Below are positions 17,364-26,894 of a stretch of DNA of 64,000 nucleotides, in pieces; the stretch's first letter is position 1; the number at the start of each line of letters is the position of its first letter. The position numbers and the translations under genes were made by a program. Source of the stretch: Erythrobacter sp. UBA1916 (GTDB lineage: Bacteria; Pseudomonadota; Alphaproteobacteria; Sphingomonadales; Sphingomonadaceae); assembly GCA_002337385.1 (NCBI GenBank), contig DDFY01000013.1, positions 62,001 through 126,000 on the forward strand. The letters run 5' to 3'. Under the pieces are notes generated by a model. It made no database searches, was not told the DNA's origin, and was given only the letters and a program-made list of their open reading frames with translations.

Positions 17364-17978
17364 ATGGCCCGACTGCTGCTGTTCAACAAACCTTTCGGGG
17401 TCTTGTCGCAATTCACCGACCGCGGATCGCCCACGGTGCGCTCGACCCTGTCGGACTTCATTGCGGTGAAAGGCGTCTATCCCGCCGGGAGGCTCGACCG
17501 GGACAGCGAGGGCCTGTTGCTGCTGTGCGACGATGGGCGGCTGCAGGCGCGCATTGCCGATCCCCGCTTCAAGCTGCCCAAGACCTACCTCGTGCAGGTC
17601 GAAGGCGATCCGCAGGAGCCGGAGCTTGAACCCTTGCGGCAGGGCATTCAGCTCAAGGATGGCATGACCCTTCCGGCCGATATTGCCCGCATCGCCGAGC
17701 CGGACCTGTGGCTGCGCGATCCGCCGATCCGCCAGCGCAAGTCCATTCCCGACAGCTGGCTGAAGATCACCATCCGCGAAGGCCGCAACCGGCAAGTGCG
17801 CCGCATGACGGCGGCGGCCGGGTTTCCCACTCTCAGGCTGGTGCGCTGGTCGATCGGCGACTGGACTGTCGCGGGAATCGCGCCGGGCCAGTTCGAGGAG
17901 CTATCCGTCTCAGGCGAGGGTGGCAGCGCGAAGCCCCGCCGCGCTGTCCATCGTCATCAAGGCAAGCCCAGGTCATGA
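17364..17978 (+). CDS. rluE: 23S rRNA pseudouridine synthase, RluE type
   Basis: 204 residues. LLFNKPFGVLSQF at the start, PAGRLDRDSEGLLLLCDDG with the catalytic Asp of GRLDxxxxGLLL, and ITIREGRNRQVRRM are the RsuA/RluB/E/F family motifs. The lack of an S4 domain and the short length favour RluE. The stop overlaps the rlmJ start by ATGA. Confidence 0.88.
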   Translation: MARLLLFNKPFGVLSQFTDRGSPTVRSTLSDFIAVKGVYPAGRLDRDSEGLLLLCDDGRLQARIADPRFKLPKTYLVQVEGDPQEPELEPLRQGIQLKDGMTLPADIARIAEPDLWLRDPPIRQRKSIPDSWLKITIREGRNRQVRRMTAAAGFPTLRLVRWSIGDWTVAGIAPGQFEELSVSGEGGSAKPRRAVHRHQGKPRS

Positions 17979-18805
17979 ATTATCGCCATTCCTTCCATGC
18001 CGGTAACAGCGCCGATGTCGTGAAGCACAGCCTGCTGATTGCGCTTATCCGGGCCTTGCAGCGCAAGGAGGGCGCGCTGACCCTGATCGACACCCATGCC
18101 GGTTGCGGGCTGTATGACCTTGGCGGCGATCAGGCCCAACGCACCGGTGAGGCCGCACAGGGCGTGCTGCGGGCCTTTGCCGATCCGAACCCCCTGCTGG
18201 CGGACTACCGCGCTGCCGTAGCGGCGGTGAACGAAGGGGGCGAGCCGCACCTCTATCCCGGCTCGCCGCGCGTTCTGGCGCAGTTGCTGCGCCCGCAGGA
18301 TGGTCTGATCCTCAACGAGAAACATCCCGAGGACGCCAGCGCCCTGCGCGCCGCGATGCGCGGCACGCCGGCTGCCGTGCATGAGCGCGATGCCTACGAG
18401 CTATGGCTGGCGCTGCTACCGACCCGAACACCGCGCGGCGTGGTGGTGGTCGATCCACCCTACGAGCAGACCGACGAACGCGCCCGCATCACCGACACCC
18501 TCGCCGCCGCGCACCGCAAATGGGCGCATGGTGTGACGGTGATCTGGTATCCGCTGAAAGACCGCGCCACGCATCGGCGCTGGAAGGAGCAGCTGGGCAA
18601 GCTCGGCATCCCCAAATTCCTGGTGGTGGAGCATTGGCTGTACGATGAGGATCAGCCCGGCATCTATAACGGCGCGGGCCTGTTCATCGTCAACCCGCCA
18701 TACGCCTTCACGCAGGCGCTGCCGCCGCTGCTGGAAGCGCTGCGCGCCGCGCTGGCACCGGACGGGCACAAGGGCGAGATCACAGCGGATTGGCTAGGCG
18801 ATTGA
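17975..18805 (+). CDS. rlmJ: 23S rRNA (adenine-2030-N6)-methyltransferase
   Basis: 276 residues. MNYRHSFHAGNSADVVKHS is the diagnostic start. Motif I (LIDTHAGCGLYDL) and the catalytic VVVDPPYEQ (DPPY) are present, as is the VTVIWYPLKDR segment. It starts inside the rluE stop codon, so the two rRNA-modifying enzymes are translationally coupled. Confidence 0.95.
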   Translation: MNYRHSFHAGNSADVVKHSLLIALIRALQRKEGALTLIDTHAGCGLYDLGGDQAQRTGEAAQGVLRAFADPNPLLADYRAAVAAVNEGGEPHLYPGSPRVLAQLLRPQDGLILNEKHPEDASALRAAMRGTPAAVHERDAYELWLALLPTRTPRGVVVVDPPYEQTDERARITDTLAAAHRKWAHGVTVIWYPLKDRATHRRWKEQLGKLGIPKFLVVEHWLYDEDQPGIYNGAGLFIVNPPYAFTQALPPLLEALRAALAPDGHKGEITADWLGD

Positions 18806-18816
18806 AGGCATCTGCT

Positions 18817-18840
18817 GTCCTTCGACAAGCTCAGGATGAG
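18817..18840. repeat. REP-like intergenic repeat
   Basis: Contains CTTCGACAAGCTCAGGATGA, a common dispersed repeat in sphingomonad genomes. A diverged inverted copy lies at 55631-55651. It sits in the 50-base gap before the monooxygenase-like gene. Confidence 0.65.
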
Positions 18841-18855
18841 TGGAGGCAAGAAGAC

Positions 18856-19164
18856 ATGTACCTCGTCGTTTTCCGGAATCGCAAACGGGCCGACATTGAT
18901 CAGGTCGCCTATGCTGCCGACGCAGCCCAAATGGAGCAGATGGCGCGCCAGCAACCGGGGTTCCTCTCCTTCAAGAGCTACGCCTCCGAAGATGGCGAAG
19001 TGATCGCGCTGTCCGAATGGGAGAGCGAGGAGGCTGCGCGTGGCTGGGGCCGTGTGGCCGAACATCGCGCGGTGCAGGCGAAGGGGCGCGAGGCCTATTA
19101 CGAGAGTTATACGCTGCTGGGCTGCAACGACCCGCGCATTCACCGTTTCGCGGCGAAGGACTGA
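18856..19164 (+). CDS. Antibiotic-biosynthesis-monooxygenase-like (ABM) domain protein
   Basis: 102 residues, MYLVVFRNRKRADIDQVAYA. The ABM ferredoxin-like pattern is visible: a strand with VVFRNR, EQMARQQPGFLSFKSYASEDGEVIALSEWESEEAARGWGRVAEHRAVQ. Such proteins are dimers acting as monooxygenases or haem-degrading enzymes; no substrate can be assigned. ATG 18856 follows a REP-like repeat. Confidence 0.75.
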   Translation: MYLVVFRNRKRADIDQVAYAADAAQMEQMARQQPGFLSFKSYASEDGEVIALSEWESEEAARGWGRVAEHRAVQAKGREAYYESYTLLGCNDPRIHRFAAKD

Positions 19165-19313
19165 TCGCGCTTTCCTACAGGTGGCCTGCGGTGTCATCCC
19201 GTTGCCATGACGCTTTGCCATGGCCTTCTGCGTGACTTTCGGGGGATCGGTTTCGTGGCCCGCGTTTTCTCTCTAGGACACTGTCACACCTGTAACACCT
19301 TGGCGAGAACACC

Positions 19314-19664
19314 ATGACCATCGACCTCTACGGCATCCCCAACTGCGACACCGTCAAGAAGGCCCGCACGTGGCTTGACGAGCAGGGCCTTGCCTACACC
19401 TTCCACGACTACAAGAAGGAAGGCGCAGACCCGGTAAAGGTCGAACGCTGGATCGGCGAAGAGGGCATCGACGTTGTGCTCAACCGGCGCGGCACGACCT
19501 GGCGCAAGCTTGACGAGGGCGAGAAGGCGCGCGCGAGCGATGCCATCGGCGCCGCCGCGCTGATGGTCGAGCATCCGAGCATGATCAAGCGCCCGGTAGT
19601 CGAGCATGATGGCGGTCTGCTGGTCGGCTTCGATGCGGCCAAGTGGCAAGCGGCGCTGACGTGA
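19314..19664 (+). CDS. ArsC/Spx-family protein (YffB-like)
   Basis: 116 residues. IDLYGIPNCDTVKKARTWL has the single N-terminal cysteine of the YffB/Spx branch, and a terminal MIKRPVVEHDGGLLVGFD matches the ArsC-like fold. Lack of a second redox Cys argues against a classic arsenate reductase. The stop overlaps the GTG start of the next gene (GTGA). Confidence 0.88.
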   Translation: MTIDLYGIPNCDTVKKARTWLDEQGLAYTFHDYKKEGADPVKVERWIGEEGIDVVLNRRGTTWRKLDEGEKARASDAIGAAALMVEHPSMIKRPVVEHDGGLLVGFDAAKWQAALT

Positions 19665-20689
19665 GGTGGCTGGCCTGCCTCGCCGCGCTGATGCTGGCCG
19701 CGCCCGCTGCGGCGCAGGATAGCGAGGTGCTGATCATCGCTCATCGCGGCGCCAGCGGCGACCTGCCCGAGCATACGCTCGCCGCCTATGAGAAGGCCAT
19801 CGACGACGGGGCCGACTACATCGAGATGGACCTCGTGGCGACCAAGGACGGCGTGCTCGTCGCCCGCCATGAGAACGAGATCGGCGGCACCACCGACATC
19901 GACCAGCGGCCCGCGTTCGCCAGCCGCCTCACCACCCGCGCAATCGACGGGGTGGAGCTGACCGGCTGGTTCACCGAAGACCTGACACTCGCCGAACTCA
20001 AGAGCCTGCGCGCAAAGGAGCGGCTGCCCGAGCTACGCCCCGCCAGCGCCGCGCACGATGGCGAGTTCGAAGTGCCGACCTTCGCCGAGGTGCTGGCGCT
20101 GGTGAAGCGCAAGGAGGCAGAGACGGGCCGGGCAATCGGCATATACCCCGAGATCAAGCACCCCACCTACTTCGCCGATATCGGCTTCGACCTCGCCGCC
20201 ATGCTGCTCGCCGACCTCGACAAGGCGGGAATGCGCGCCGGTGTCGATCCGGTGTTCATCCAGTGCTTCGAGGTCACGCCGCTGGTGCGGCTCGACCAAC
20301 TCACCGAGTTCCCGTTGATCCAGTTGGTCGCGCCCATCTCTGGCCCGCCTGACATCCCGGGACGGACCTATGCCGAGATGCTTGATGCTGACGGCCTCGC
20401 CATGATCGCCACCTATGCCGACGGGATCGGCCCGGCGCTCACGCAGGTGCTCAATGCCGATGGCTCACCCAGCGGGCTGGTCGCGGCGGCTCATCAAGCG
20501 GGGCTGGCGGTGCATCCGTGGACCATGCGGCGCGAGAACGCCTTCCTGCCGCCCGCCTTGCAGATCGGCGACGACCCGGCGGGCGAGGGCGATGTGGCGC
20601 AGCTGTGGAGCCTGCTGGTGGCGTCCGGGATCGACGGGCTGTTCACCGACAATGCCGGTGTGGCCGTGCGCCTGCGCAGTGCGAACTGA
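19661..20689 (+). CDS. glpQ: Glycerophosphodiester phosphodiesterase, exported
   Basis: 342 residues. GTG start gives MRWLACLAALMLAAPAAAQD, a signal peptide, so the mature enzyme is periplasmic. LIIAHRGASGDLPEHTLAAYEKAIDDGADYIEMDL is the GDPD catalytic signature with HRG and the ExD metal ligands; IGIYPEIKHPTYF and LAVHPWTMR complete the fold. It hydrolyses glycerophosphodiesters to glycerol-3-phosphate and an alcohol. The gene symbol is by family. Confidence 0.88.
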   Translation: MRWLACLAALMLAAPAAAQDSEVLIIAHRGASGDLPEHTLAAYEKAIDDGADYIEMDLVATKDGVLVARHENEIGGTTDIDQRPAFASRLTTRAIDGVELTGWFTEDLTLAELKSLRAKERLPELRPASAAHDGEFEVPTFAEVLALVKRKEAETGRAIGIYPEIKHPTYFADIGFDLAAMLLADLDKAGMRAGVDPVFIQCFEVTPLVRLDQLTEFPLIQLVAPISGPPDIPGRTYAEMLDADGLAMIATYADGIGPALTQVLNADGSPSGLVAAAHQAGLAVHPWTMRRENAFLPPALQIGDDPAGEGDVAQLWSLLVASGIDGLFTDNAGVAVRLRSAN

Positions 20690-20694
20690 GGGGG

Positions 20695-21588
20695 CTAACT
20701 GAGGTAGTAGTCGCGGGGGGCGAGCGGCGGCGGAGCCTCCTCGCCGAGATGCGGGGCAAGGCTGATCTCGGCGGCGCGGCAGATCGCGTCGAGCGGCAGG
20801 GCGTTGGGTGTGGTACCAAACGGGTGGGCGAGGTCTTCGGTCACTTCGGCAAGGCCGAGGAACACATAGCCGACGATGGCCACGAACACCGGCGCGAACC
20901 AGCCCACCGGCCCGACCAGCGCCAGTGGCAGGAGCAGGCAGTAAAGGTAGGTCGTGCGGTAGATGAGGAGCGAGTAGACATAGGGCAGCGGGGTGTTGGC
21001 GATCCGCTCGCACCCGGCCTGTGCCAGCGCCATCGAGGCGAGCCGCTCGGCCAGCGTGCGTGCGCCGAAGCCGTCAAGCGCTCCGGCCTTGCGGGCCTCG
21101 GCAAGGGCAATGGCCATAGCGTTGAGCGCGGCATCGGGCGGGTTCGGGCTGGCGAGGAAGCGGCCCCCACGGCTGGTGCTTTGCTCGTCGTCGGGGAGCT
21201 GGCGCAGGTTGGCGCGATGCAGGTGCAGGAAGGCAAGCGCCAGCCTGAGCAGCTCCTGCCGGCGTTCGCGTTCGGGCTCGAACAGGTCAAGCTCGCGGGC
21301 GAAGCTGCGCAGGTCGGCGAGCAGCCCGCCCCACAGCTTGCGGGCCTCCCACCAGCGCTCGTAGGCGGCGTTGTTGCGGAAGCCGAGGAACAGGGAGAGT
21401 GCGATGCCGAACACGGTGAAGCCGGTGCCATCCAGCTCGGGCACAAGGCCCGGCCAGCGGTGGTGAACGAAGACCACCAGCGCCGCCAGCGCGGCCAGAG
21501 CCAGCAGGCGCGGAGCGATCACCGGCACAATGGAGCCGCGCACGGCGAAGGCCAGCTCGAGGCGGGTCGGCTTGTCGCGAACGATCAC
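20695..21588 (-). CDS. Bestrophin-type anion channel family protein
   Basis: 297 residues. The pattern FTVFGIALSLFLGFRNNAAYERWWEARKLWGG is the diagnostic YneE/bestrophin segment; hydrophobic spans lie near residues 25-60 and 215-250. Bacterial members form pentameric chloride or cation channels. Convergent with the GDPD gene; ubiG lies upstream on the same strand, 3 bases away. Confidence 0.88.
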   Translation of the reverse strand: MIVRDKPTRLELAFAVRGSIVPVIAPRLLALAALAALVVFVHHRWPGLVPELDGTGFTVFGIALSLFLGFRNNAAYERWWEARKLWGGLLADLRSFARELDLFEPERERRQELLRLALAFLHLHRANLRQLPDDEQSTSRGGRFLASPNPPDAALNAMAIALAEARKAGALDGFGARTLAERLASMALAQAGCERIANTPLPYVYSLLIYRTTYLYCLLLPLALVGPVGWFAPVFVAIVGYVFLGLAEVTEDLAHPFGTTPNALPLDAICRAAEISLAPHLGEEAPPPLAPRDYYLS

Positions 21589-21591
21589 GCG

Positions 21592-22329
21592 TCAGGCCCG
21601 GCGCGCTGTGGCGATGTAGTTGAGCGAGAGGTCGTCCGAGAGGTGCAGGCCCTTCGCGGGCGAAAAGGCGATCCCGCGCGGCTCGCCCATCGTCAGCCCT
21701 GCCTCGGCCAGCAGGTCAGCCAGCTCGTCGGGGGTGATGAAGTCGTCCCAGTGGTGGGTGCCGCGCGGGACCATGCCGGTCATCTCGGCCGCGCCCACCA
21801 GCAGCGCGCGGCTGGCCAGCGTGCGGTTGGGGGTCGAGAGCACCATCAGCCCGCCTGGCGCAAGGCGTTCGGCCAGCTGGCCCGCGAAGGCGGCCTTGTC
21901 GGCAACGTGCTCGATCACCTCCATCGCGGTGACGAGGTCGAACTGGCCAAGGCCCAGCGTGCCCAGCTCGCCCGGGATGTAGCGGATGTCGAGGCCGGCG
22001 GCCTCGGCATGGGCGGCGGCGGCGGCGGTGTTCTCGGGTGCGGCGTCCACGCCCGTCACCTCGCCGCCAAGCCGCGCCAAAGGCTCGCACAGCAGCCCCG
22101 CGCCGCAGCCGACATCGAGCGCGGCCTTGCCCGCCAGCGGCTTCACGCTCTGAACATCGCCGCCCCAGTGCAGGTCTATCGCCTCGCGCAGAAACGCCAG
22201 GCGCACCGGATTGAGCTTGTGCAGCATGGCCGAGGAACCCTTCGGATCCCACCACTCGCTGGCCAGTTGGCCGAAATGGGCCGCCTCCTCGGGGCGGATC
22301 GTCGCTGCGCCAGATATTGCATCGGTCAT
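21592..22329 (-). CDS. ubiG: Ubiquinone biosynthesis O-methyltransferase
   Basis: 245 residues. SAM-binding ALDVGCGAGLLCEPLARLG, the AMEVIEHVAD segment and STPNRTLASR are typical of UbiG, which performs both O-methylations in ubiquinone synthesis. The N-terminal HFGQLASEWWDPKG is also characteristic. Divergent from lysC with a 56-base shared promoter region. Confidence 0.95.
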   Translation of the reverse strand: MTDAISGAATIRPEEAAHFGQLASEWWDPKGSSAMLHKLNPVRLAFLREAIDLHWGGDVQSVKPLAGKAALDVGCGAGLLCEPLARLGGEVTGVDAAPENTAAAAAHAEAAGLDIRYIPGELGTLGLGQFDLVTAMEVIEHVADKAAFAGQLAERLAPGGLMVLSTPNRTLASRALLVGAAEMTGMVPRGTHHWDDFITPDELADLLAEAGLTMGEPRGIAFSPAKGLHLSDDLSLNYIATARRA

Positions 22330-22385
22330 GACTCGCTCCTAACAGCGCCCGAGGAATTGAACCAGAGAACAGACAAGGGACGTTC

Positions 22386-23678
22386 GTGGCCCGTATTGTA
22401 ATGAAATTTGGCGGCACCTCGATGGCCGGCACCGAGCGCATCCGTCGCGTCGCCGAACTGGTGCGCGCGCAGGCTGCCGGAGGCAACGAGGTTGCTGTCG
22501 TCGTATCCGCTATGGCGGGCGAGACCGACCGGCTGGTGAACTTCTGCCGTGAGGCCAATCCGCTCTATGACCCGGCTGAGTATGACGCGGTCGTGGCCAG
22601 CGGCGAACAGGTAACGGCAGGGCTGCTGGCGATGACCTTGCAGGCGATGGGCTGCAAGGCGCGCAGCTGGCTTGGCTGGCAGGTGCCGGTGAAGACCTTC
22701 GGCGCCCATGCCAATGCACGCGTCGACGATTTCGACGCCGCCAATGTGCTGGCCGCGATGACCGCTGGCGAGATCGCGGTGATCCCCGGCTTTCAGGGCA
22801 TTTCGGAGGACGGCCGCGTTTCGACCATGGGCCGCGGCGGCTCGGACACCTCGGCGGTGGCCATCGCGGCAGCGGTGGAGGCTGATCGCTGCGACATCTA
22901 CACCGATGTCGACGGCGTCTATACCACCGACCCGAGGATCGTGGCGCGGGCCAAGAAGCAGAAGTACGTCACCTTCGAGGAAATGCTCGAACTGGCCTCG
23001 GTCGGCGCCAAGGTGCTGCAGACCCGCTCGGTCAGCCTTGCGATGAAGAAGAATGTTCGGTTGCAGGTGCTCAGCAGCTTCGTCGATGCTGATGCCCCCA
23101 GCGCCGACAGCCTGCCCGGCACGATGATCGTCTCCGAAGCGGAGATGGAAGCCTACCTGGAGAAAGAGAACATGGAACGCCAGACCGTCACCGGGATCGC
23201 GCTCGACAAGAACGAAGCCCGCGTCGTCCTCACCCGCGTGCCCGACAAGCCGGGCGCGGTGGCCGAGATCTTCCTGCCGCTGGGCGAGGCCGGCATCAAT
23301 GTCGACATGATTATCCAGAACGTAGGCCGCGACAAGGGCGAGACCGACGTGACCTTCACCGTGCCGCAGGCCGAACTTCCGCGCGCGCAGGCGCTGCTAG
23401 AGGGCCTGCGCGACAAGATCGGCTTTAACCGCATCATCACCGATGCCAAGGTCGCCAAGGTCTCGGTCGTGGGCATGGGCATGAAGAGCCACACCGGCGT
23501 TGCTGCCACCATGTTCAAGGCGCTGGCCGATCGCGGGATCAACGTGCAGGCCATCTCGACCAGCGAGATCAAGGTCTCGGTGCTGATCGATTCGGACGAG
23601 ACCGAGCTGGCCGTGCGCGTGCTGCACACTGCCTATGACCTCGACGGCGATGCGGTGGTCGAGGAGGCCTCCGTTTGA
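22386..23678 (+). CDS. lysC: Aspartate kinase
   Basis: Phosphorylates L-aspartate at the head of the lysine/threonine/methionine pathway. 430 residues. KFGGTSMAGTERI at the N-terminus, TMGRGGSDTSAVAIAAAVEAD, and two C-terminal ACT domains (around residues 265-335 and 345-420) implying feedback regulation. GTG start with AGGGA upstream. The stop overlaps the TTG start of the next gene. Confidence 0.95.
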   Translation: MARIVMKFGGTSMAGTERIRRVAELVRAQAAGGNEVAVVVSAMAGETDRLVNFCREANPLYDPAEYDAVVASGEQVTAGLLAMTLQAMGCKARSWLGWQVPVKTFGAHANARVDDFDAANVLAAMTAGEIAVIPGFQGISEDGRVSTMGRGGSDTSAVAIAAAVEADRCDIYTDVDGVYTTDPRIVARAKKQKYVTFEEMLELASVGAKVLQTRSVSLAMKKNVRLQVLSSFVDADAPSADSLPGTMIVSEAEMEAYLEKENMERQTVTGIALDKNEARVVLTRVPDKPGAVAEIFLPLGEAGINVDMIIQNVGRDKGETDVTFTVPQAELPRAQALLEGLRDKIGFNRIITDAKVAKVSVVGMGMKSHTGVAATMFKALADRGINVQAISTSEIKVSVLIDSDETELAVRVLHTAYDLDGDAVVEEASV

Positions 23679-24685
23679 GCGCCTTTCCCAAGACGAGCGC
23701 ACTGATGGCGCGCGGTGCTGAGTTCCTCGGCAGCGAAACCGCGATCCTGTGCGGCGCCATGAGCTGGGTGTCCGAGCGCAACCTCGTTGCCGCGATGAGC
23801 AATGCCGGCGGCTTCGGCGTGATCGCCTGCGGCGCGATGACGCCCGAACTGCTCGACGCGGAGATCGCCGGGACCAAGGCGCTGACGGATAAACCCTTCG
23901 GTGTGAACCTCATCACCATGCACCCCGATCTGTTCGATCTGATCGGCATTTGCGAGAAGCATGGCGTGAGCCACGTGGTGCTGGCGGGCGGCATTCCGCC
24001 CAAGGGCTCCATCGATGCGCTCAAGGCCTTCGGGGCCAAGGTGATCGTGTTCGCACCGACGCTGGCGCTGGCCAAGAAGCAGTTCCGCGGCGGCGCCGAT
24101 GCGTTGGTGATCGAGGGCAGCGAGGCGGGAGGCCATATCGGCCCGATTTCCACCAGCGTGCTGGCGCAGGAGTTCCTGCCCGAGCTGGCGGCTGAGCACG
24201 TGGTGTTCGTGGCAGGCGGCATCGGACGCGGCGATATGATCGCGGCCTATCTCGAAATGGGCGCAGCGGGCGTGCAGATGGGCACGGCCTTCGCCTGCGC
24301 CAGCGAGTCCATCGCTCACCCCGATTTCAAGAAGGCGTTCTTCCGCGCCAAGGCCCGTGATGCCGATGCGAGCGTGCAGATCGATGCGCGCCTGCCGGTG
24401 ATCCCGGTGCGCGCGCTGAAGAACAAGGGCACCGAGGAATTCGCCGCCAAGCAGCGCGAAGTGGCCTTGCTGCTCGATCAGGGCAGCGTCGACATGGGTG
24501 AGGCGCAGTTGCAGATCGAGCACTACTGGGCCGGCGCGCTGCGCCGTGCGGTGATCGAGGGCGATGTCGAAAATGGCTCGCTGATGGCGGGGCAGAGCGT
24601 TGGCATGGTCAGCGCGGAAGAGCCGGTGGCCGATATCATCGCTCGGCTGATGAGCGAGAGCGAAGCGGCGCTCAACCGGCGGTAG
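23675..24685 (+). CDS. Nitronate monooxygenase / 2-nitropropane dioxygenase family
   Basis: 336 residues; FMN-dependent TIM barrel. GGFGVIACGAM near the N-terminus and ALVIEGSEAGGHIGP with the family His are visible, then FVAGGIGRGDMIAAYLEMGAAGVQMGTAF phosphate-binding region. FabK-like enoyl reductases share this fold, but the GGHIG motif favours NMO. Translation probably begins at TTG 23675 overlapping the lysC stop. Confidence 0.82.
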   Translation: MSAFPKTSALMARGAEFLGSETAILCGAMSWVSERNLVAAMSNAGGFGVIACGAMTPELLDAEIAGTKALTDKPFGVNLITMHPDLFDLIGICEKHGVSHVVLAGGIPPKGSIDALKAFGAKVIVFAPTLALAKKQFRGGADALVIEGSEAGGHIGPISTSVLAQEFLPELAAEHVVFVAGGIGRGDMIAAYLEMGAAGVQMGTAFACASESIAHPDFKKAFFRAKARDADASVQIDARLPVIPVRALKNKGTEEFAAKQREVALLLDQGSVDMGEAQLQIEHYWAGALRRAVIEGDVENGSLMAGQSVGMVSAEEPVADIIARLMSESEAALNRR

Positions 24686-24687
24686 AG

Positions 24688-26079
24688 ATGGTATCCCGCA
24701 AGGCCACCGCGCTGATCGCTGGCGCGCTTGTTCTCGCAAGCGCTCCGGTCTTCGCGCAGGAGGCCTTGCTGGTGACCAATGTCGGGCCTGAAGGCGAGGC
24801 GATCTATATCGAGGACGGCGTCGTGGTCGACCTTGATGGCCGCGACATGTCGCCCTTCGAAGGCAAGACCGTGGACGCGGGCGGTGCCTATGCCACGCCC
24901 GGCCTGATCGACATGCACGTGCACGTCTGGGGCGAGGCTGAACTGTCGGCATACCTTGCCCATGGCGTCACCACGGTGCGCAACATGTCGGGCATGCCTT
25001 TCCATCTGGCGATGGCAGAGCAGATCAAGGCGGGCACGCTGGAAGGCCCGAACCTGTTTACCAGCGGGCCGATCCTCAACTCTCCCGGCCCCAATGCGCA
25101 GATCAACCACGTGATGGTATCAAGCGCCGAGGAGGCGCGGGCTGCGGTCCGCGCGCAGCACGAAGCGGGCTACACCCGGGTGAAGCTCTATTCCAACCTC
25201 ACCGGCGAAGCGTTCGCGGCCGCCTTGGAAGAGGCGCGGGCGCTGGGCATGGCAGTCACCGGCCATCCGGTGGAAGGTGCCCGCGAGGAGGGCATTCCGC
25301 TGGAGCGCGACTTCCTCGTTCCGATCTCCCAAACACTGGCCGCTCACTTCGAGACCATCGAACACACCGAGAGCCTCGCCTTTCACGGCTTGCGCTCACA
25401 GCTCGATCGCGAGGCCGGTGAAGCGCTGGTGGACGAGATCGTCGCCAGCGGTTCCGTTGTCACGCCGACGCTGGTGGCGCACCGCAATCTGGTGCGGGTG
25501 GCGCAAAGCGATGGAGCTTATGCCCTGCGCCCCGGTGTCGAACTGCTGAACCCCGTCATACAGACGACAGAGGCAGAGAATATCGCCGCCTGGGCTTCGC
25601 GCGATCCGGCTGATGAGCGCGCGCGGGCCGAGTTCTACAGCTGGATGACCGGCGTGATGCATTCCGCGGGCGTGCCCTTGGTGGCGGGGAGCGACGCGGG
25701 GATCTTCACCAATATTCCCGGCGATGCCCTGCTCGACGAACTGGAGCTGCTGGTGGAAGCGGGCCTGACGCCCTCCGAAGCCATCGCCGCCGCAACGACG
25801 ACAGCCGCGCAGGTGCTGGACGAGGATGGGCGGCTAGGCTGCATGGAAGCGGGCTGCGTGGCGGACATCGTCTTCACCGCTTGCGATCCGCGTGCCTATA
25901 TCAGCTGCCTGCGCCATCCGGTCGCCTTGTTGCGTGCCGGGCGCTGGTATGACGAGGCGGGACTTGCCACGCTGCGCGAGCAGGCCGCTCAGCACGATGT
26001 CGAACGAATCGTCGAGGATCTGGTGAGCGGCATGGACGCACAAGGGACCCCGCTCGATCCTGCAATGCTGGGGATGTAG
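24688..26079 (+). CDS. Exported amidohydrolase
   Basis: 463 residues. MVSRKATALIAGALVLASAP ending VFAQ is a signal peptide. Metal ligands: HVHVW (HxH) after ATPGLIDM, a lysine-containing TRVKLYSN segment, HPVEG, HFETIEHTE and GSDAG with the catalytic Asp. It belongs to the imidazolonepropionase-like/prolidase-like amidohydrolase group; substrate unknown, probably a periplasmic amide or peptide. Starts two bases after the upstream stop. Confidence 0.8.
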   Translation: MVSRKATALIAGALVLASAPVFAQEALLVTNVGPEGEAIYIEDGVVVDLDGRDMSPFEGKTVDAGGAYATPGLIDMHVHVWGEAELSAYLAHGVTTVRNMSGMPFHLAMAEQIKAGTLEGPNLFTSGPILNSPGPNAQINHVMVSSAEEARAAVRAQHEAGYTRVKLYSNLTGEAFAAALEEARALGMAVTGHPVEGAREEGIPLERDFLVPISQTLAAHFETIEHTESLAFHGLRSQLDREAGEALVDEIVASGSVVTPTLVAHRNLVRVAQSDGAYALRPGVELLNPVIQTTEAENIAAWASRDPADERARAEFYSWMTGVMHSAGVPLVAGSDAGIFTNIPGDALLDELELLVEAGLTPSEAIAAATTTAAQVLDEDGRLGCMEAGCVADIVFTACDPRAYISCLRHPVALLRAGRWYDEAGLATLREQAAQHDVERIVEDLVSGMDAQGTPLDPAMLGM

Positions 26080-26115
26080 GCGCCCGCGCCGTTTCCGGGG
26101 GGCGCCGGTAGCCCC

Positions 26116-26796
26116 TTACTCCGCCAGCCCCGCGAGCACCTTGGTGGTCAGCTCGGGATCGTTCTGCATCACGAAGTGATCGGTGTCGGCCTCGTGATAG
26201 TCTGCTCCCAGGGCCTTGGCCTTTTCTGCAAAGCGCGGGAAGGGGGAGGGCTGGTAGCCAGTGGCGAAGATATAGCTCTTGCGCGCGATGGTCTGTTCGT
26301 CGCCCGAGAGCACGAGCGCCTCGGTCAGCGTGAGCAGTGGGTGATAGCCCACTACACCCGGCACAACGGTGAAATCGGTCGCGCCGATCGGGGTGACGAG
26401 GCCGGGCCGGTGGCGCTGGGTGTCGATATACCAGTTGTGCTCGAAATCGCCGGTAATGTCCCAAAGGCTCTGGTCGTCATCCGGCCAGAAGGCATCGACG
26501 TAACAGATCGCGTCGATCGAGCGGCCAAGCCTGCTGGAGATGCCCGTGATGACCATGCCGCCATAGGAGTGACCTGCGAGGATGAAGCGTTCGAACCCCG
26601 CCTTGCCGATCTGGTCGCACACGTCGTCGACGTGATCGGAGAGCGTGATGCCCGGATGGAGTTCATCCTGCCGCGAGCCGAGGCCGGGAAGCGTTGCCAC
26701 CAGCACCTTGTGCCCCTGGGCCTCCAGCAATGCGGGCACGCGGCCCCAGGTATGCGCGCCGCCCCAAGCGCCGTGTACGAGGACATAGTTGGCCAT
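26116..26796 (-). CDS. Alpha/beta hydrolase
   Basis: 226 residues. MANYVLVHGAWGGAHTWGRV carries the oxyanion HGAWGG, the nucleophile elbow is GHSYGG near residue 80, and the likely catalytic His is in DTDHFVMQ near the end. This resembles the small esterase/hydroxynitrile-lyase-like group (salicylate-esterase type). It follows the LigM terminator and probably has its own promoter; a role in ester cleavage of aromatic substrates is only inference. Confidence 0.82.
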   Translation of the reverse strand: MANYVLVHGAWGGAHTWGRVPALLEAQGHKVLVATLPGLGSRQDELHPGITLSDHVDDVCDQIGKAGFERFILAGHSYGGMVITGISSRLGRSIDAICYVDAFWPDDDQSLWDITGDFEHNWYIDTQRHRPGLVTPIGATDFTVVPGVVGYHPLLTLTEALVLSGDEQTIARKSYIFATGYQPSPFPRFAEKAKALGADYHEADTDHFVMQNDPELTTKVLAGLAE

Positions 26797-26838
26797 TCGG
26801 TCTCTCCTTTGATCCCATCCTAGAGCGCAGGCACGAAA

Positions 26839-26868
26839 AAGGGGAGGCAGTTTGCACTGCCTCCCCTT
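26839..26868 (-). terminator. Terminator downstream of ligM
   Basis: Perfect 12-bp stem AAGGGGAGGCAG / CTGCCTCCCCTT with a 6-base loop. On the minus strand it is followed by a run of T (TTTTTCGTG), so it terminates transcription of the O-demethylase gene. Confidence 0.8.
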
Positions 26869-26894
26869 CTTGTTTGCGATCAGGTGATCGGTGC

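Noticed and set aside
20518..22401. Long plus-strand frame across the bestrophin and ubiG genes (627 codons)
   Set aside because: Antisense to two well-recognised genes, without motifs.
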